From: a bacterium
Lineage (GTDB): Bacteria; Patescibacteriota; Minisyncoccia; Phycocordibacterales; SBAW01
NCBI GenBank assembly: GCA_021813335.1
Contig: JAKALC010000017.1
Location: forward strand, 1-11,484
Reading direction: 5' to 3'
DNA length: 11,484 bases
The notes below the pieces were generated by a model. That model had not been told where the DNA came from and did no database searches. It worked only from the letters and a program-made list of their open reading frames with translations. Of this stretch, positions 1 through 5,372 are shown in pieces. The position numbers and the translations under genes were made by a program. Within the stretch, counting starts at the first letter, position 1, and every line of letters starts with the position of its first letter.

Positions 1-284
1 GCCTGCGCTTCTCTTTCATACACATCGGCGACGAAGCGAAGCGGCTGTCGCTCCGGCTCGCCGAGGACTTCCGGCGCGCGCGCATCCCGCTCGCGCAGAC
101 CATCGGCGTCGAATCGCTCACCGAGCAGCTCCGCATCGCCGAACGGCACGGCAGCCCCTACCTCCTCATTATGGGGCGCAAAGAGGCGCTCGAGGGCGCC
201 GCGGTCCTGCGCAACCGGCAGACGCAGGAAGACATCGTCCTCCCGCTCGAGGGCCTCGCCGAACGCCTGAAGTCCGTCGCTTGA
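1..284 (+). CDS. hisS: C-terminal part of an aminoacyl-tRNA synthetase, probably histidyl-tRNA synthetase (5' truncated by the window)
   Basis: The reading frame is open from position 3 to a TGA at 282-284 and gives 93 residues. It has the alpha/beta pattern of the class II anticodon-binding domain: an IHIGDEAKRLSLRLAEDFR segment, then ESLTEQLRIAERHGSPYLLI, then MGRKEALEGAAVLRN and a final DIVLPLEGLAERL. In HisRS this domain recognises the anticodon of tRNA-His, while the missing N-terminal part would carry the catalytic core. The G-x-x-E-A-L-x-G-x-A/T segment followed by a short acidic strand and a final L-x-x-L helix fits HisRS better than ProRS or ThrRS, but those share the fold and cannot be excluded from 93 residues. 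The stop codon lies inside the -35 box of the next gene's promoter. Confidence 0.7.
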   Translation, partial: LRFSFIHIGDEAKRLSLRLAEDFRRARIPLAQTIGVESLTEQLRIAERHGSPYLLIMGRKEALEGAAVLRNRQTQEDIVLPLEGLAERLKSVA

Positions 285-308
285 CATAAAACTTCGTAAG
301 CATAGTAT
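281..308 (+). promoter_or_regulatory. Sigma-70 type promoter for the small gene at 342, overlapping the synthetase stop codon
   Basis: A perfect -35 box TTGACA (281-286) is followed after 16 bp by TAGTAT (303-308), a 4/6 match to TATAAT. Transcription would start near 315 and give a leader of about 27 nt that carries the Shine-Dalgarno site at 331-335. The -35 box contains the TGA stop of the upstream gene. Confidence 0.65.
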
Positions 309-341
309 TGGTCTAGACTCGGAATGAGAAGGAGGCAATTT

Positions 342-647
342 ATGGGACACGTGGAGAGACAACAGCGGGAGACGTGTACATATCGCGTGTATTTCATGAG
401 TGGATTCGGACTCCCGAGCAGCATCGGTGGAATACCCACTGTCGCTACGATTGCGGTGGATTACCGTTGGGTTCCGGTGGAGGCAACGAGTTACGAAGAA
501 GCACGGAAGAAATTTCACAGCAAATATCCACGCGAGTATGACTCATTCGGTCGGCGTCACGGCTCACGAGTAACACTCCGTTGCTTCAATGAAATTCGAC
601 GCATAACGCTTCTGCCGATACATCAATTCCATCTCTATTGCAACTAA
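342..647 (+). CDS. Small orphan protein of unknown function (101 aa)
   Basis: I do not recognise this family. ATG at 342 is chosen over the in-frame ATG at 324 because GGAGG at 331-335 sits 6 nt upstream of it and is one of the clearest Shine-Dalgarno sites in the window. The product is soluble-looking and basic. It has a strand-rich N-terminal half (TYRVYFMSGFG, then ATIAVDYRWVPVEA), a helix SYEEARKKFHSKYP, and a C-terminal strand RVTLRCFNEIRRITLL. A strand followed by an A-x-S-x-E-E-A-x-K-K-F helix is common in small accessory or phage-like proteins, but that gives no function. Its codons are visibly more AT-rich than the division genes next door. With its own promoter and a Rho-independent terminator at 674-696 it forms an isolated transcription unit, which suggests late acquisition. 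Confidence 0.6.
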   Translation: MGHVERQQRETCTYRVYFMSGFGLPSSIGGIPTVATIAVDYRWVPVEATSYEEARKKFHSKYPREYDSFGRRHGSRVTLRCFNEIRRITLLPIHQFHLYCN

Positions 648-673
648 TCATGGGGAACGTTTTGCAATTTCGG

Positions 674-696
674 GCTCCGCTTTTGCGGAGCTTTTT
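674..696 (+). terminator. Rho-independent terminator after the orphan gene
   Basis: Perfect 7-bp stem GCTCCGC (674-680) and GCGGAGC (685-691) with a TTTT loop, followed by TTTTT at 692-696. It lies 26 nt after the stop codon and isolates the orphan gene from rpsU. Confidence 0.9.
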
Positions 697-705
697 ATAA
701 CGCCA

Positions 706-735
706 TGGACAAAAAGGTAGTTCATGTGGTAGATT
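706..735 (+). promoter_or_regulatory. Promoter for rpsU, predicted to give a leaderless transcript
   Basis: TGGACA (706-711, 5/6 to TTGACA), an 18-bp spacer, then TAGATT (730-735, 4/6 to TATAAT). Six bases separate the -10 box from ATG 742, so the predicted start site falls on the start codon. No Shine-Dalgarno sequence precedes the gene, which agrees with leaderless translation. Confidence 0.5.
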
Positions 736-741
736 CCTTTG

Positions 742-1005
742 ATGATGACGAGTACGAGAGTCGAGGTGCGGCGCGGAAAGAACGAGAGTTCTTCCGCGCT
801 CATCCGCCGCTTCACCCGCCGCGCGCAGGGACTCGGCCTCGTCCGCGAAATGCGTGACCGCCGCTACTGGCACCGCACGATGTCGAAGAACGTCGGCAAG
901 AAGCGCGCGCTCGTCTCTCGGGAACGGCGCGAGACGTACAACGAGCTCGTGAAGCTCGGGAAAATTGACCCGGCGGCCCGCAGGAACGCCCGCGGGAAGC
1001 GCTGA
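742..1005 (+). CDS. rpsU: 30S ribosomal protein bS21
   Basis: The protein has the bS21 signature: VEVRRGKNESSSALIRRFTRR, then a middle part GLVREMRDRRYWHRTMSKN where most bS21 have R-x-R-R-Y-y-e-k-P-S, then a very basic tail. bS21 binds the 30S platform near the 16S rRNA 3' end and helps translation initiation. At 87 residues it is longer than the roughly 70 aa of E. coli. The extra C-terminal KLGKIDPAARRN tail resembles that of CPR homologues as I know them. Three adjacent starts are possible (TTG 739, ATG 742, ATG 745). ATG 742 is chosen because it coincides with the transcription start predicted from the promoter at 706-735. The stop codon directly abuts the ATG of ybeY, so the two are probably cotranscribed and coupled. 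Confidence 0.88.
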   Translation: MMTSTRVEVRRGKNESSSALIRRFTRRAQGLGLVREMRDRRYWHRTMSKNVGKKRALVSRERRETYNELVKLGKIDPAARRNARGKR

Positions 1006-1479
1006 ATGGCCGGCGTCTCCCTGAAGAATTTCACGCGGCGACGGGCGCCGCGCGCGCCGTATGCGGCCGTTGCGGCAGCCGTCCTTCCCGGCTGGGACAT
1101 ATCGCTCGCCTTCGTCGCGAGCGAGCGAGCGCGCGCGCTGAACGCGCGCCTGCGCGGCAAAAGCTACACGCCGAACGTCCTCTCTTACGCCGCCGGCGCG
1201 AAAAGCGGCGAGGTGCTCATCTGCCTCGCCGAGGCAAAGCGGCAGGCGGGCGCCTACGGCATGCGCGAGCGGACGTTCGTTCTTTTCCTGTTTATCCACG
1301 CATTGCTGCATTTGAAAGGGAGGGTACATGGCGCTACGATGGAGCGAAGCGAACGGGCGCTCCTCGCGCGTTTCGGCGCGGGTGCCGCTCGCGCCGCCCG
1401 TAATGTCCCGACGCATCGCCACCGGCATCGACATCGGCACGTACCAGGTCAAGCTGGTCGTCGTCGAAGAAACCGCTGA
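1006..1479 (+). CDS. ybeY: Endoribonuclease YbeY, rRNA maturation factor
   Basis: YbeY is a zinc-dependent single-strand RNase needed for 16S rRNA 3'-end processing and ribosome quality control. The hallmark H-x3-H-x5-H zinc site is present as H98, H102 and H108 in HALLHLKGRVHGATMERSE. It is preceded by the usual NxxxR-G-K-S-Y-T-P-N-V-L-S-Y segment, where many homologues have T-D-V-L-S-F, and by the acidic strand GEVLICLAEAKRQA. It begins at the base after the rpsU stop codon (TGA then ATG). The conserved domain seems to end near residue 127 (ERALLARF). The remaining 30 residues, including a repeated HR stretch, come from out-of-frame reading of the start of ftsA and are probably not conserved. 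The gene overlaps ftsA by 77 nt. A frameshift near the end, letting the protein stop at TAA 1401, is an alternative. Confidence 0.85.
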   Translation: MAGVSLKNFTRRRAPRAPYAAVAAAVLPGWDISLAFVASERARALNARLRGKSYTPNVLSYAAGAKSGEVLICLAEAKRQAGAYGMRERTFVLFLFIHALLHLKGRVHGATMERSERALLARFGAGAARAARNVPTHRHRHRHRHVPGQAGRRRRNR

Positions 1480-2560
1480 TAGGAAGAGCGGGCGGCAGTT
1501 GCGCATCCTCGGCACGGGCCTCGCCGAGAGCAAGGGGCTGCGGCACGGCTACATCGTCAACAAGGAGGAGGTCGCTTCGAGCATCCGCGAGGCGAAGCGG
1601 CAGGCGGAGCAGGTCGCGCGCGTGCCGGTGCGCGCGGGATTCCTCGCCATCGGCGGCATCTCGCTCGACGAAGCGCGCGCGACGGGCACCGCCATCATTT
1701 CGCGCGCCGACCAGGAAATAACCGCGCTCGATATCGAGAAGGCGTCGAAAGCGGCGCGCGAAGCGGCGGCGCCCGGCTTCACGAACCGGCAGGTCCTCCA
1801 CAGCATCCCGCTCGAGTACCGCATCGACGGGAACAAGGTGCTCGGCGATCCGCTCGGGATGAAAGGCGTGCGGCTCGAAGTCGACTATCTTTTCGTCACC
1901 TCCCTCTCCCAGCATGCCGAAGCGCTCGCCCAAGCGGTCGAGGAAGCGGACATCGAAGTCATCGACCAGATGGCCTCTCCGCTCGCCGGCTCGTATGTCC
2001 TCCTCGAGGGCGACCAGAAGATGAAGGGCTGCGTTCTCGCGAACATCGGCGCGGAAACGGTCTCCATCGTCGTGTACGACGAAGGCATTCCGGTGTCGGT
2101 CAAGGTGTTCCCGATGGGCTCGAGCCATATCACGGACGATATCGCTTTGGGCTTCCGCATTTCGCTCGAGGAAGCCGAGCGCGTGAAGCTCGGCCGCCTC
2201 TCGGGGCAGATGTATTCGCGCAAGAAAGTAGACGACATAATCGAGAACCGCCTCCTCGCGCTCTTCGCGCTCATCGACAAGCATTTGAGATCGCTCGGGC
2301 GGCGCGGGCCCCTGCCCGCCGGCATCATCATTTCGGGCGGCGGCGCGGGCGTCGGCTCGATAAGCGACATCGCGCGCGGGTCGCTGAAGCTCCCCGCGCG
2401 CCTCGCGGAATTCCGCCTCCCCGCCGACACGAAGATCCGCGATGCGACCTGGGCGGTCGCGTACGGCCTCGCTCTCTGGGGGCTCACGGGCGACACGAGC
2501 GCGCCGAAACGGGGCGTCGGGCTCCAGGTGCGGAAGTTTTTCCAGCAATTCCTGCCCTGA
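1403..2560 (+). CDS. ftsA: Cell division protein FtsA, actin-like membrane anchor of the Z ring
   Basis: FtsA is an ATP-binding actin homologue that ties FtsZ filaments to the inner face of the membrane and recruits later divisome proteins. ATG 1403 gives 385 residues, close to the family norm. An in-frame upstream ATG at 1328 would add 25 residues before the phosphate-1 motif and is less likely. Visible elements are the phosphate-1 loop TGIDIGTYQVKLVVVEE at residues 7-23, the SHS2/1C-type insertion (AIGGISLDEARATGTAI onward), the phosphate-2 strand VLANIGAETVSIVVYDEG, the G-F-R-I-S-L-E-E-A-E-R-V-K helix, and the adenosine motif IIISGGGAGVGSI. The last residues VRKFFQQFLP form a short amphipathic helix matching the conserved C-terminal membrane-targeting sequence. 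It lies within ybeY at its 5' end and has no Shine-Dalgarno site. ftsZ follows 84 nt later with its own promoter. Confidence 0.95.
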   Translation: MSRRIATGIDIGTYQVKLVVVEETADRKSGRQLRILGTGLAESKGLRHGYIVNKEEVASSIREAKRQAEQVARVPVRAGFLAIGGISLDEARATGTAIISRADQEITALDIEKASKAAREAAAPGFTNRQVLHSIPLEYRIDGNKVLGDPLGMKGVRLEVDYLFVTSLSQHAEALAQAVEEADIEVIDQMASPLAGSYVLLEGDQKMKGCVLANIGAETVSIVVYDEGIPVSVKVFPMGSSHITDDIALGFRISLEEAERVKLGRLSGQMYSRKKVDDIIENRLLALFALIDKHLRSLGRRGPLPAGIIISGGGAGVGSISDIARGSLKLPARLAEFRLPADTKIRDATWAVAYGLALWGLTGDTSAPKRGVGLQVRKFFQQFLP

Positions 2561-2578
2561 ACCGCAAGACACATCCGG

Positions 2579-2591
2579 ATATTGTCAATAT
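2579..2591. promoter_or_regulatory. 13-bp perfect palindrome abutting the ftsZ promoter, possible operator
   Basis: ATATTG-T-CAATAT is a perfect palindrome with a single central base, AT-rich in a GC-rich surrounding. Its last base is the first base of the candidate -35 box of ftsZ. The position suits a dimeric regulator, but no regulator is seen in the window, so the role is inferred from symmetry only. Confidence 0.35.
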
Positions 2592-2618
2592 TTGCAGTGC
2601 CGCCGGTTCTGCTATTAT
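2591..2618 (+). promoter_or_regulatory. Extended -10 promoter for ftsZ
   Basis: TATTAT (2613-2618, 5/6 to TATAAT) is preceded by TGC, giving an extended -10 element. A weak -35, TTTGCA (2591-2596), lies 16 bp upstream. Transcription would start near 2625, about 20 nt before ATG 2645, in a leader without a Shine-Dalgarno site. Confidence 0.55.
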
Positions 2619-2644
2619 TGCCGGAACCACTCCTCACACTCCCT

Positions 2645-3877
2645 ATGTCAAAACGCATCGAGCCGGAAGTTGAAACGTTCGCGCGGATCCGTGTCGTCGG
2701 CGTCGGCGGTTCCGGGAACAACGCCGTGAACCATATGATCAATTCGAAGGTGCGCGGCGTCGAGTTCGTCGCCGTCAATTCCGATGCGCAGGACCTCCAC
2801 CGTTCCCTCGCGAAGCGCAAGATCCACATCGGCAAGAATCTCACGCGCGGGCTCGGCACCGGCATGAATCCCGAACTCGGCAAGCGCGCGGGCGAAGAGA
2901 CGCGCCAGGAGATCCAGGAAGCGCTCCAGGGTTCCGACATGGTCTTCATCACGTGCGGCATGGGCGGCGGCACGGGCACCGGCGCGGCGCCCATTATCGC
3001 GAAGATCGCGAAGGAAGTGGGCGCGCTCACGGTCGCGGTCGTGACGAAGCCGTTTTCCTTCGAAGGCGCCCAGCGCAGGGAGATCGCCGAGCGCGGGCTC
3101 GCCGAGCTCAAGAAGGAGGTCGACGCCTTCATCGTCATCCCCAACGACAAGCTGCTCGCCATCGTGGACGTGCAGACCTCGGCGAAGAGCGCCTTCGCGA
3201 TGTGCGACGAGATCCTGCGCCAGGCGGTGGAGGGCGTCTCCGACATCATCACGACGCCGGGCGACATCAACACCGACTTCAACGACATCAAGGCGATCAT
3301 GGAGGGCGCCGGCCCCGCGCTTATGGGCATCGGCGTCGCCGAGGGAGACGAGCGCGCGGCCCACGCCGCCAAGAACGCCATCAATTCCCCGCTCCTCGAC
3401 GTTTCCATCACGGGCGCGAAGGGCATCCTCTTCGTCGTCGCCGGCGCCGACGACCTCGGCATCCTCGAGGTGCAGGAAGCCGCGAAAGTCATCAACGAAT
3501 CCGTCGACAAGAACGCCAAGATCATCTTCGGCATCATGAAGGACGACAAGCTCAAGAAGGGCCAGATCCGCATCATCGTCATCGCGACCGGCTTCCCCGA
3601 GAGCGCCTATGCGGCGGCGCATGCCGCCCCGGAGCGTTCGCTCTTCGCGATGGCTCCCGAGCGGCGGGAGGAAGAGCGCGGGCGCATTTACCACGACGTT
3701 CTGAAGCGCGAGGAGAAAGAGGAGCGCAAGGAAGAGAAGAAGGCCGAGTCGGCCGCCGAAAAGGAGGAGCCCGTCGTTACGGCCCTTCCGAAGAAGCGCG
3801 AGGACGCGCCGCCGGCGCCGGAAGACGACGAGGCCTGGGGCGCGATCCCGGCATTCCTGCGCCGCCATAAGAAGTAG
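2645..3877 (+). CDS. ftsZ: Cell division protein FtsZ, tubulin-like GTPase
   Basis: FtsZ polymerises with GTP into the Z ring at midcell. ATG 2645 gives 410 residues. An upstream in-frame start at 2582 would place non-conserved hydrophobic residues before the domain and lies within the promoter, so it is rejected. The N-terminal GTPase has VVGVGGSGNNAVNHM, the tubulin signature GGGTGTG at residues 107-113, NSDAQDL, and the T7-loop region DFNDIKAIMEGAGPALMGIG with its two acidic residues. The second domain ends near ATGF. A highly charged Lys/Glu linker of about 70 residues follows, then the conserved C-terminal peptide DEAWGAIPAFLRR, which in characterised species binds FtsA and other membrane tethers. 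The presence of both the FtsA amphipathic helix and this peptide indicates a complete tether pair. Confidence 0.97.
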   Translation: MSKRIEPEVETFARIRVVGVGGSGNNAVNHMINSKVRGVEFVAVNSDAQDLHRSLAKRKIHIGKNLTRGLGTGMNPELGKRAGEETRQEIQEALQGSDMVFITCGMGGGTGTGAAPIIAKIAKEVGALTVAVVTKPFSFEGAQRREIAERGLAELKKEVDAFIVIPNDKLLAIVDVQTSAKSAFAMCDEILRQAVEGVSDIITTPGDINTDFNDIKAIMEGAGPALMGIGVAEGDERAAHAAKNAINSPLLDVSITGAKGILFVVAGADDLGILEVQEAAKVINESVDKNAKIIFGIMKDDKLKKGQIRIIVIATGFPESAYAAAHAAPERSLFAMAPERREEERGRIYHDVLKREEKEERKEEKKAESAAEKEEPVVTALPKKREDAPPAPEDDEAWGAIPAFLRRHKK

Positions 3878-3898
3878 GCCAATGGCCTACTTCTTTCT
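3869..3898 (+). terminator. Terminator overlapping the ftsZ stop codon
   Basis: A perfect 12-bp stem, AAGAAGTAGGCC (3869-3880) and GGCCTACTTCTT (3884-3895), has a 3-nt loop AAT and a T-rich 3' arm. The ftsZ TAG lies inside the left arm. It closes the division block. Confidence 0.8.
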
Positions 3899-3969
3899 CC
3901 CGGCGCTCGTTCGGAAAAATAAATAGGAATTTCTTTTTCGCTCGCTCGCTTGGTAGTAAGAAATGAGGA

Positions 3970-4010
3970 GATAGCGAAAACGCGGCGCCTTCGGCGCCGG
4001 TTTCGCTATC
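3970..4010. repeat. Long GC-rich hairpin in the ftsZ-trxB spacer
   Basis: GATAGCGAAA...GGCGCC (3970-3989) pairs with GGCGCC...TTTCGCTATC (3993-4010) around a TTC loop, with a 2-nt bulge. No T-run follows on either strand, so it is not a standard terminator. It might be an mRNA stability element or a repeated extragenic palindrome. Confidence 0.6.
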
Positions 4011-4027
4011 ATCCACAGGGCTCGCGC

Positions 4028-4048
4028 TGCAGAAGGTGCCCTTCTGCA
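4028..4048. repeat. Perfect 9-bp hairpin upstream of trxB
   Basis: TGCAGAAGG (4028-4036) and CCTTCTGCA (4040-4048) with a TGC loop. It is the third hairpin in the 231-nt gap between ftsZ and trxB and lies 60 nt before the trxB start. No function is evident. Confidence 0.6.
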
Positions 4049-4096
4049 AACGAATCGCGCCCTCCATTCCACAGGGCGCAAATTCAATAGCTCGGG

Positions 4097-4102
4097 TATA
4101 CT
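4097..4102 (+). promoter_or_regulatory. -10 element for trxB with predicted leaderless start
   Basis: TATACT (5/6 to TATAAT) lies exactly 6 nt before ATG 4109, so the predicted transcription start coincides with the start codon. No convincing -35 box or Shine-Dalgarno site is seen. The spacing is the same as at rpsU. Confidence 0.5.
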
Positions 4103-4108
4103 GCCCGT

Positions 4109-5032
4109 ATGAAAGATCTCATCATCATCGGCGGCGGACCCGCCGGCGTCGCCGGAGCCGTGTACGCGGCGCGCAAACAGCTCAAGACCGCGCTCATCGC
4201 GGCCGAGATCGGCGGACAGTCCGCTGTCTCCGACGGCATCGAGAACTGGATCGGCACGCCGAAAATCGCCGGGACCGAACTCGCGAAAAATTTCGAGGCG
4301 CACCTCGCGGCGGTGAAGGGTGGCGCTGTGGAACTCGCGGTTGGCGAAGAGGTGGCGGCGCTCACGAAAGCCGACGGCGGATTCGCGGCGACGACGAAGG
4401 CGGGAAAGGCGTTCGCGGCGCGCGCGGTACTCGTCGCCTCCGGCGCGCGGCGCCGCAAGCTCGACATCCCCGGCGCCGCGCAGTTCGAAAACAAGGGCGT
4501 CACCTACTGCGCCTCCTGCGACGGCCCCCTGTTCTCCGGAATGGACGTCGCGGTCATCGGCGGCGGCAACGCCGGCTTCGAGACCGCGCTCCAGCTCCTC
4601 GCGTACGCGAAGTCCGTCACGCTCCTCCACCGGCATAAGGAATTCAAGGCGGACCCGGTCACCGTCGAGAAGGCGCGCGCGCATCCGCATATGCGGCTCC
4701 TCCCGAATTCCGAGCCCGCCGAAGTCGTGGGCGACCGGTTCGTCAGCGGCCTCCGCTACAAGGATCTCGGCTCCGGCGAGGTGAAGGAACTGCAGGTCGC
4801 GGGCGTGTTCGTCGAGGCGGGACTTATCCCGAACACGGATTTTGCCAAAGAACTCGTGGATCTCGATCCGGTCGGACGCATCGCCGTCAACCCGAAGAAC
4901 CAGCGCGCGAGCGCCGAGGGCATCTGGGCGGCCGGCGATTGCACCGACGAGCTCTATCATCAGAACAACATCGCCGCGGGCGACGGCGTGAAGGCGCTCG
5001 AGGACGTCTACCTCTGGCTTAAGACGCGGTGA
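4109..5032 (+). CDS. trxB: Thioredoxin-disulfide reductase-like FAD/NAD(P) flavoprotein
   Basis: This 307-residue protein has the full low-molecular-weight thioredoxin reductase layout: FAD-binding GGGPAG at residues 8-13, the IGGQ...IENWIG segment, the redox pair C134-A-S-C137 followed by DGPLF, the second dinucleotide site GGGNAG at 151-156, and the C-terminal FAD motif GIWAAGDCTD. It would pass electrons from a pyridine nucleotide through FAD and the disulfide to thioredoxin or a peroxiredoxin-type partner. The usual NADPH-selective HRRxxxR motif is altered to HRHKEFK (residues 174-180): the first Arg is kept, the second is His and the last is Lys. Cofactor preference is therefore uncertain, and an NADH-using AhpF-like or other partner system is possible. 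It appears to be monocistronic and ends at a two-way terminator. Confidence 0.88.
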   Translation: MKDLIIIGGGPAGVAGAVYAARKQLKTALIAAEIGGQSAVSDGIENWIGTPKIAGTELAKNFEAHLAAVKGGAVELAVGEEVAALTKADGGFAATTKAGKAFAARAVLVASGARRRKLDIPGAAQFENKGVTYCASCDGPLFSGMDVAVIGGGNAGFETALQLLAYAKSVTLLHRHKEFKADPVTVEKARAHPHMRLLPNSEPAEVVGDRFVSGLRYKDLGSGEVKELQVAGVFVEAGLIPNTDFAKELVDLDPVGRIAVNPKNQRASAEGIWAAGDCTDELYHQNNIAAGDGVKALEDVYLWLKTR

Positions 5033-5034
5033 GA

Positions 5035-5075
5035 ACAAACAATCCGCCCGCGCAGAGCGTGGGCGGATTGTTTGT
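5035..5075. terminator. Two-way terminator between trxB and the convergent small ORF
   Basis: A perfect 15-bp stem, ACAAACAATCCGCCC (5035-5049) and GGGCGGATTGTTTGT (5061-5075), has an 11-nt loop. The T-rich 3' side in both directions (ATTGTTTGT on plus, ATTGTTTGTTCTC on minus) suits termination of both convergent genes. Confidence 0.85.
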
Positions 5076-5092
5076 GCGCGAGCGCGGGAAAC

Positions 5093-5221
5093 CTATGCAG
5101 CGGCTTCGCCTTCGGGCGTTGCCGCGGGCATGGCCTCCGGCATCGGCATCGCTACCGGCGTTGCTGCCGGTTCTGCCGCGGGTGCGGCCGGCGCGGCGCC
5201 GTTCATATCCTGTTCAGGCAT
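5093..5221 (-). CDS. Small Ala/Pro/Glu/Met-rich protein, 42 aa, unknown function
   Basis: From ATG 5221 (minus) to TAG at 5093 the frame encodes MPEQDMNGAAPAAPAAEPA followed by further Ala/Pro/Met/Glu repeats, ending EGEAAA. The composition is acidic, low complexity and probably disordered, with no signal peptide or membrane segment. The same frame is open further upstream to 5515, but that part lies antisense to the glycosyltransferase at 5373 and is probably a shadow. Support comes from the terminator 18 nt beyond the stop and from a minus-strand promoter at 5344-5315. No Shine-Dalgarno site is present. I do not recognise the family. Repeat-rich DNA could also leave a frame open by chance. 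Confidence 0.45.
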   Translation of the reverse strand: MPEQDMNGAAPAAPAAEPAATPVAMPMPEAMPAATPEGEAAA

Positions 5222-5314
5222 GATGGTCGGACGGTATGGTTTCGTTCCTTCGCGGAGCGCGGAAAAACAAAAGCCATCCAAATTGGCTGGCAATAGGTTT
5301 CGACCTGTACGCGC

Positions 5315-5344
5315 ATCATAGCACGGGCAGATGTAGACCGACAA
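5315..5344 (-). promoter_or_regulatory. Minus-strand sigma-70 type promoter
   Basis: On the minus strand, TTGTCG (5344-5339, 4/6) is followed after 18 bp by TATGAT (5320-5315, 5/6 to TATAAT). Transcription would begin near 5308 and run toward the small ORF starting at 5221, with a leader of about 87 nt. It lies just upstream of, and divergent to, the GT2 gene. Confidence 0.45.
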
Positions 5345-5372
5345 CCCGTTCCGCGCTACCATTTGGCGGTAT

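Noticed and set aside
705..857. 50-codon ORF MDKKVVHVVDSFDDDEYESR... overlapping the rpsU start in another frame
   Set aside because: It turns into a Pro/Arg-rich shadow of rpsU. Its ATG overlaps the -35 box of the predicted rpsU promoter and no ribosome site precedes it. The acidic N-terminal part looks protein-like, so it is only a weak rejection.
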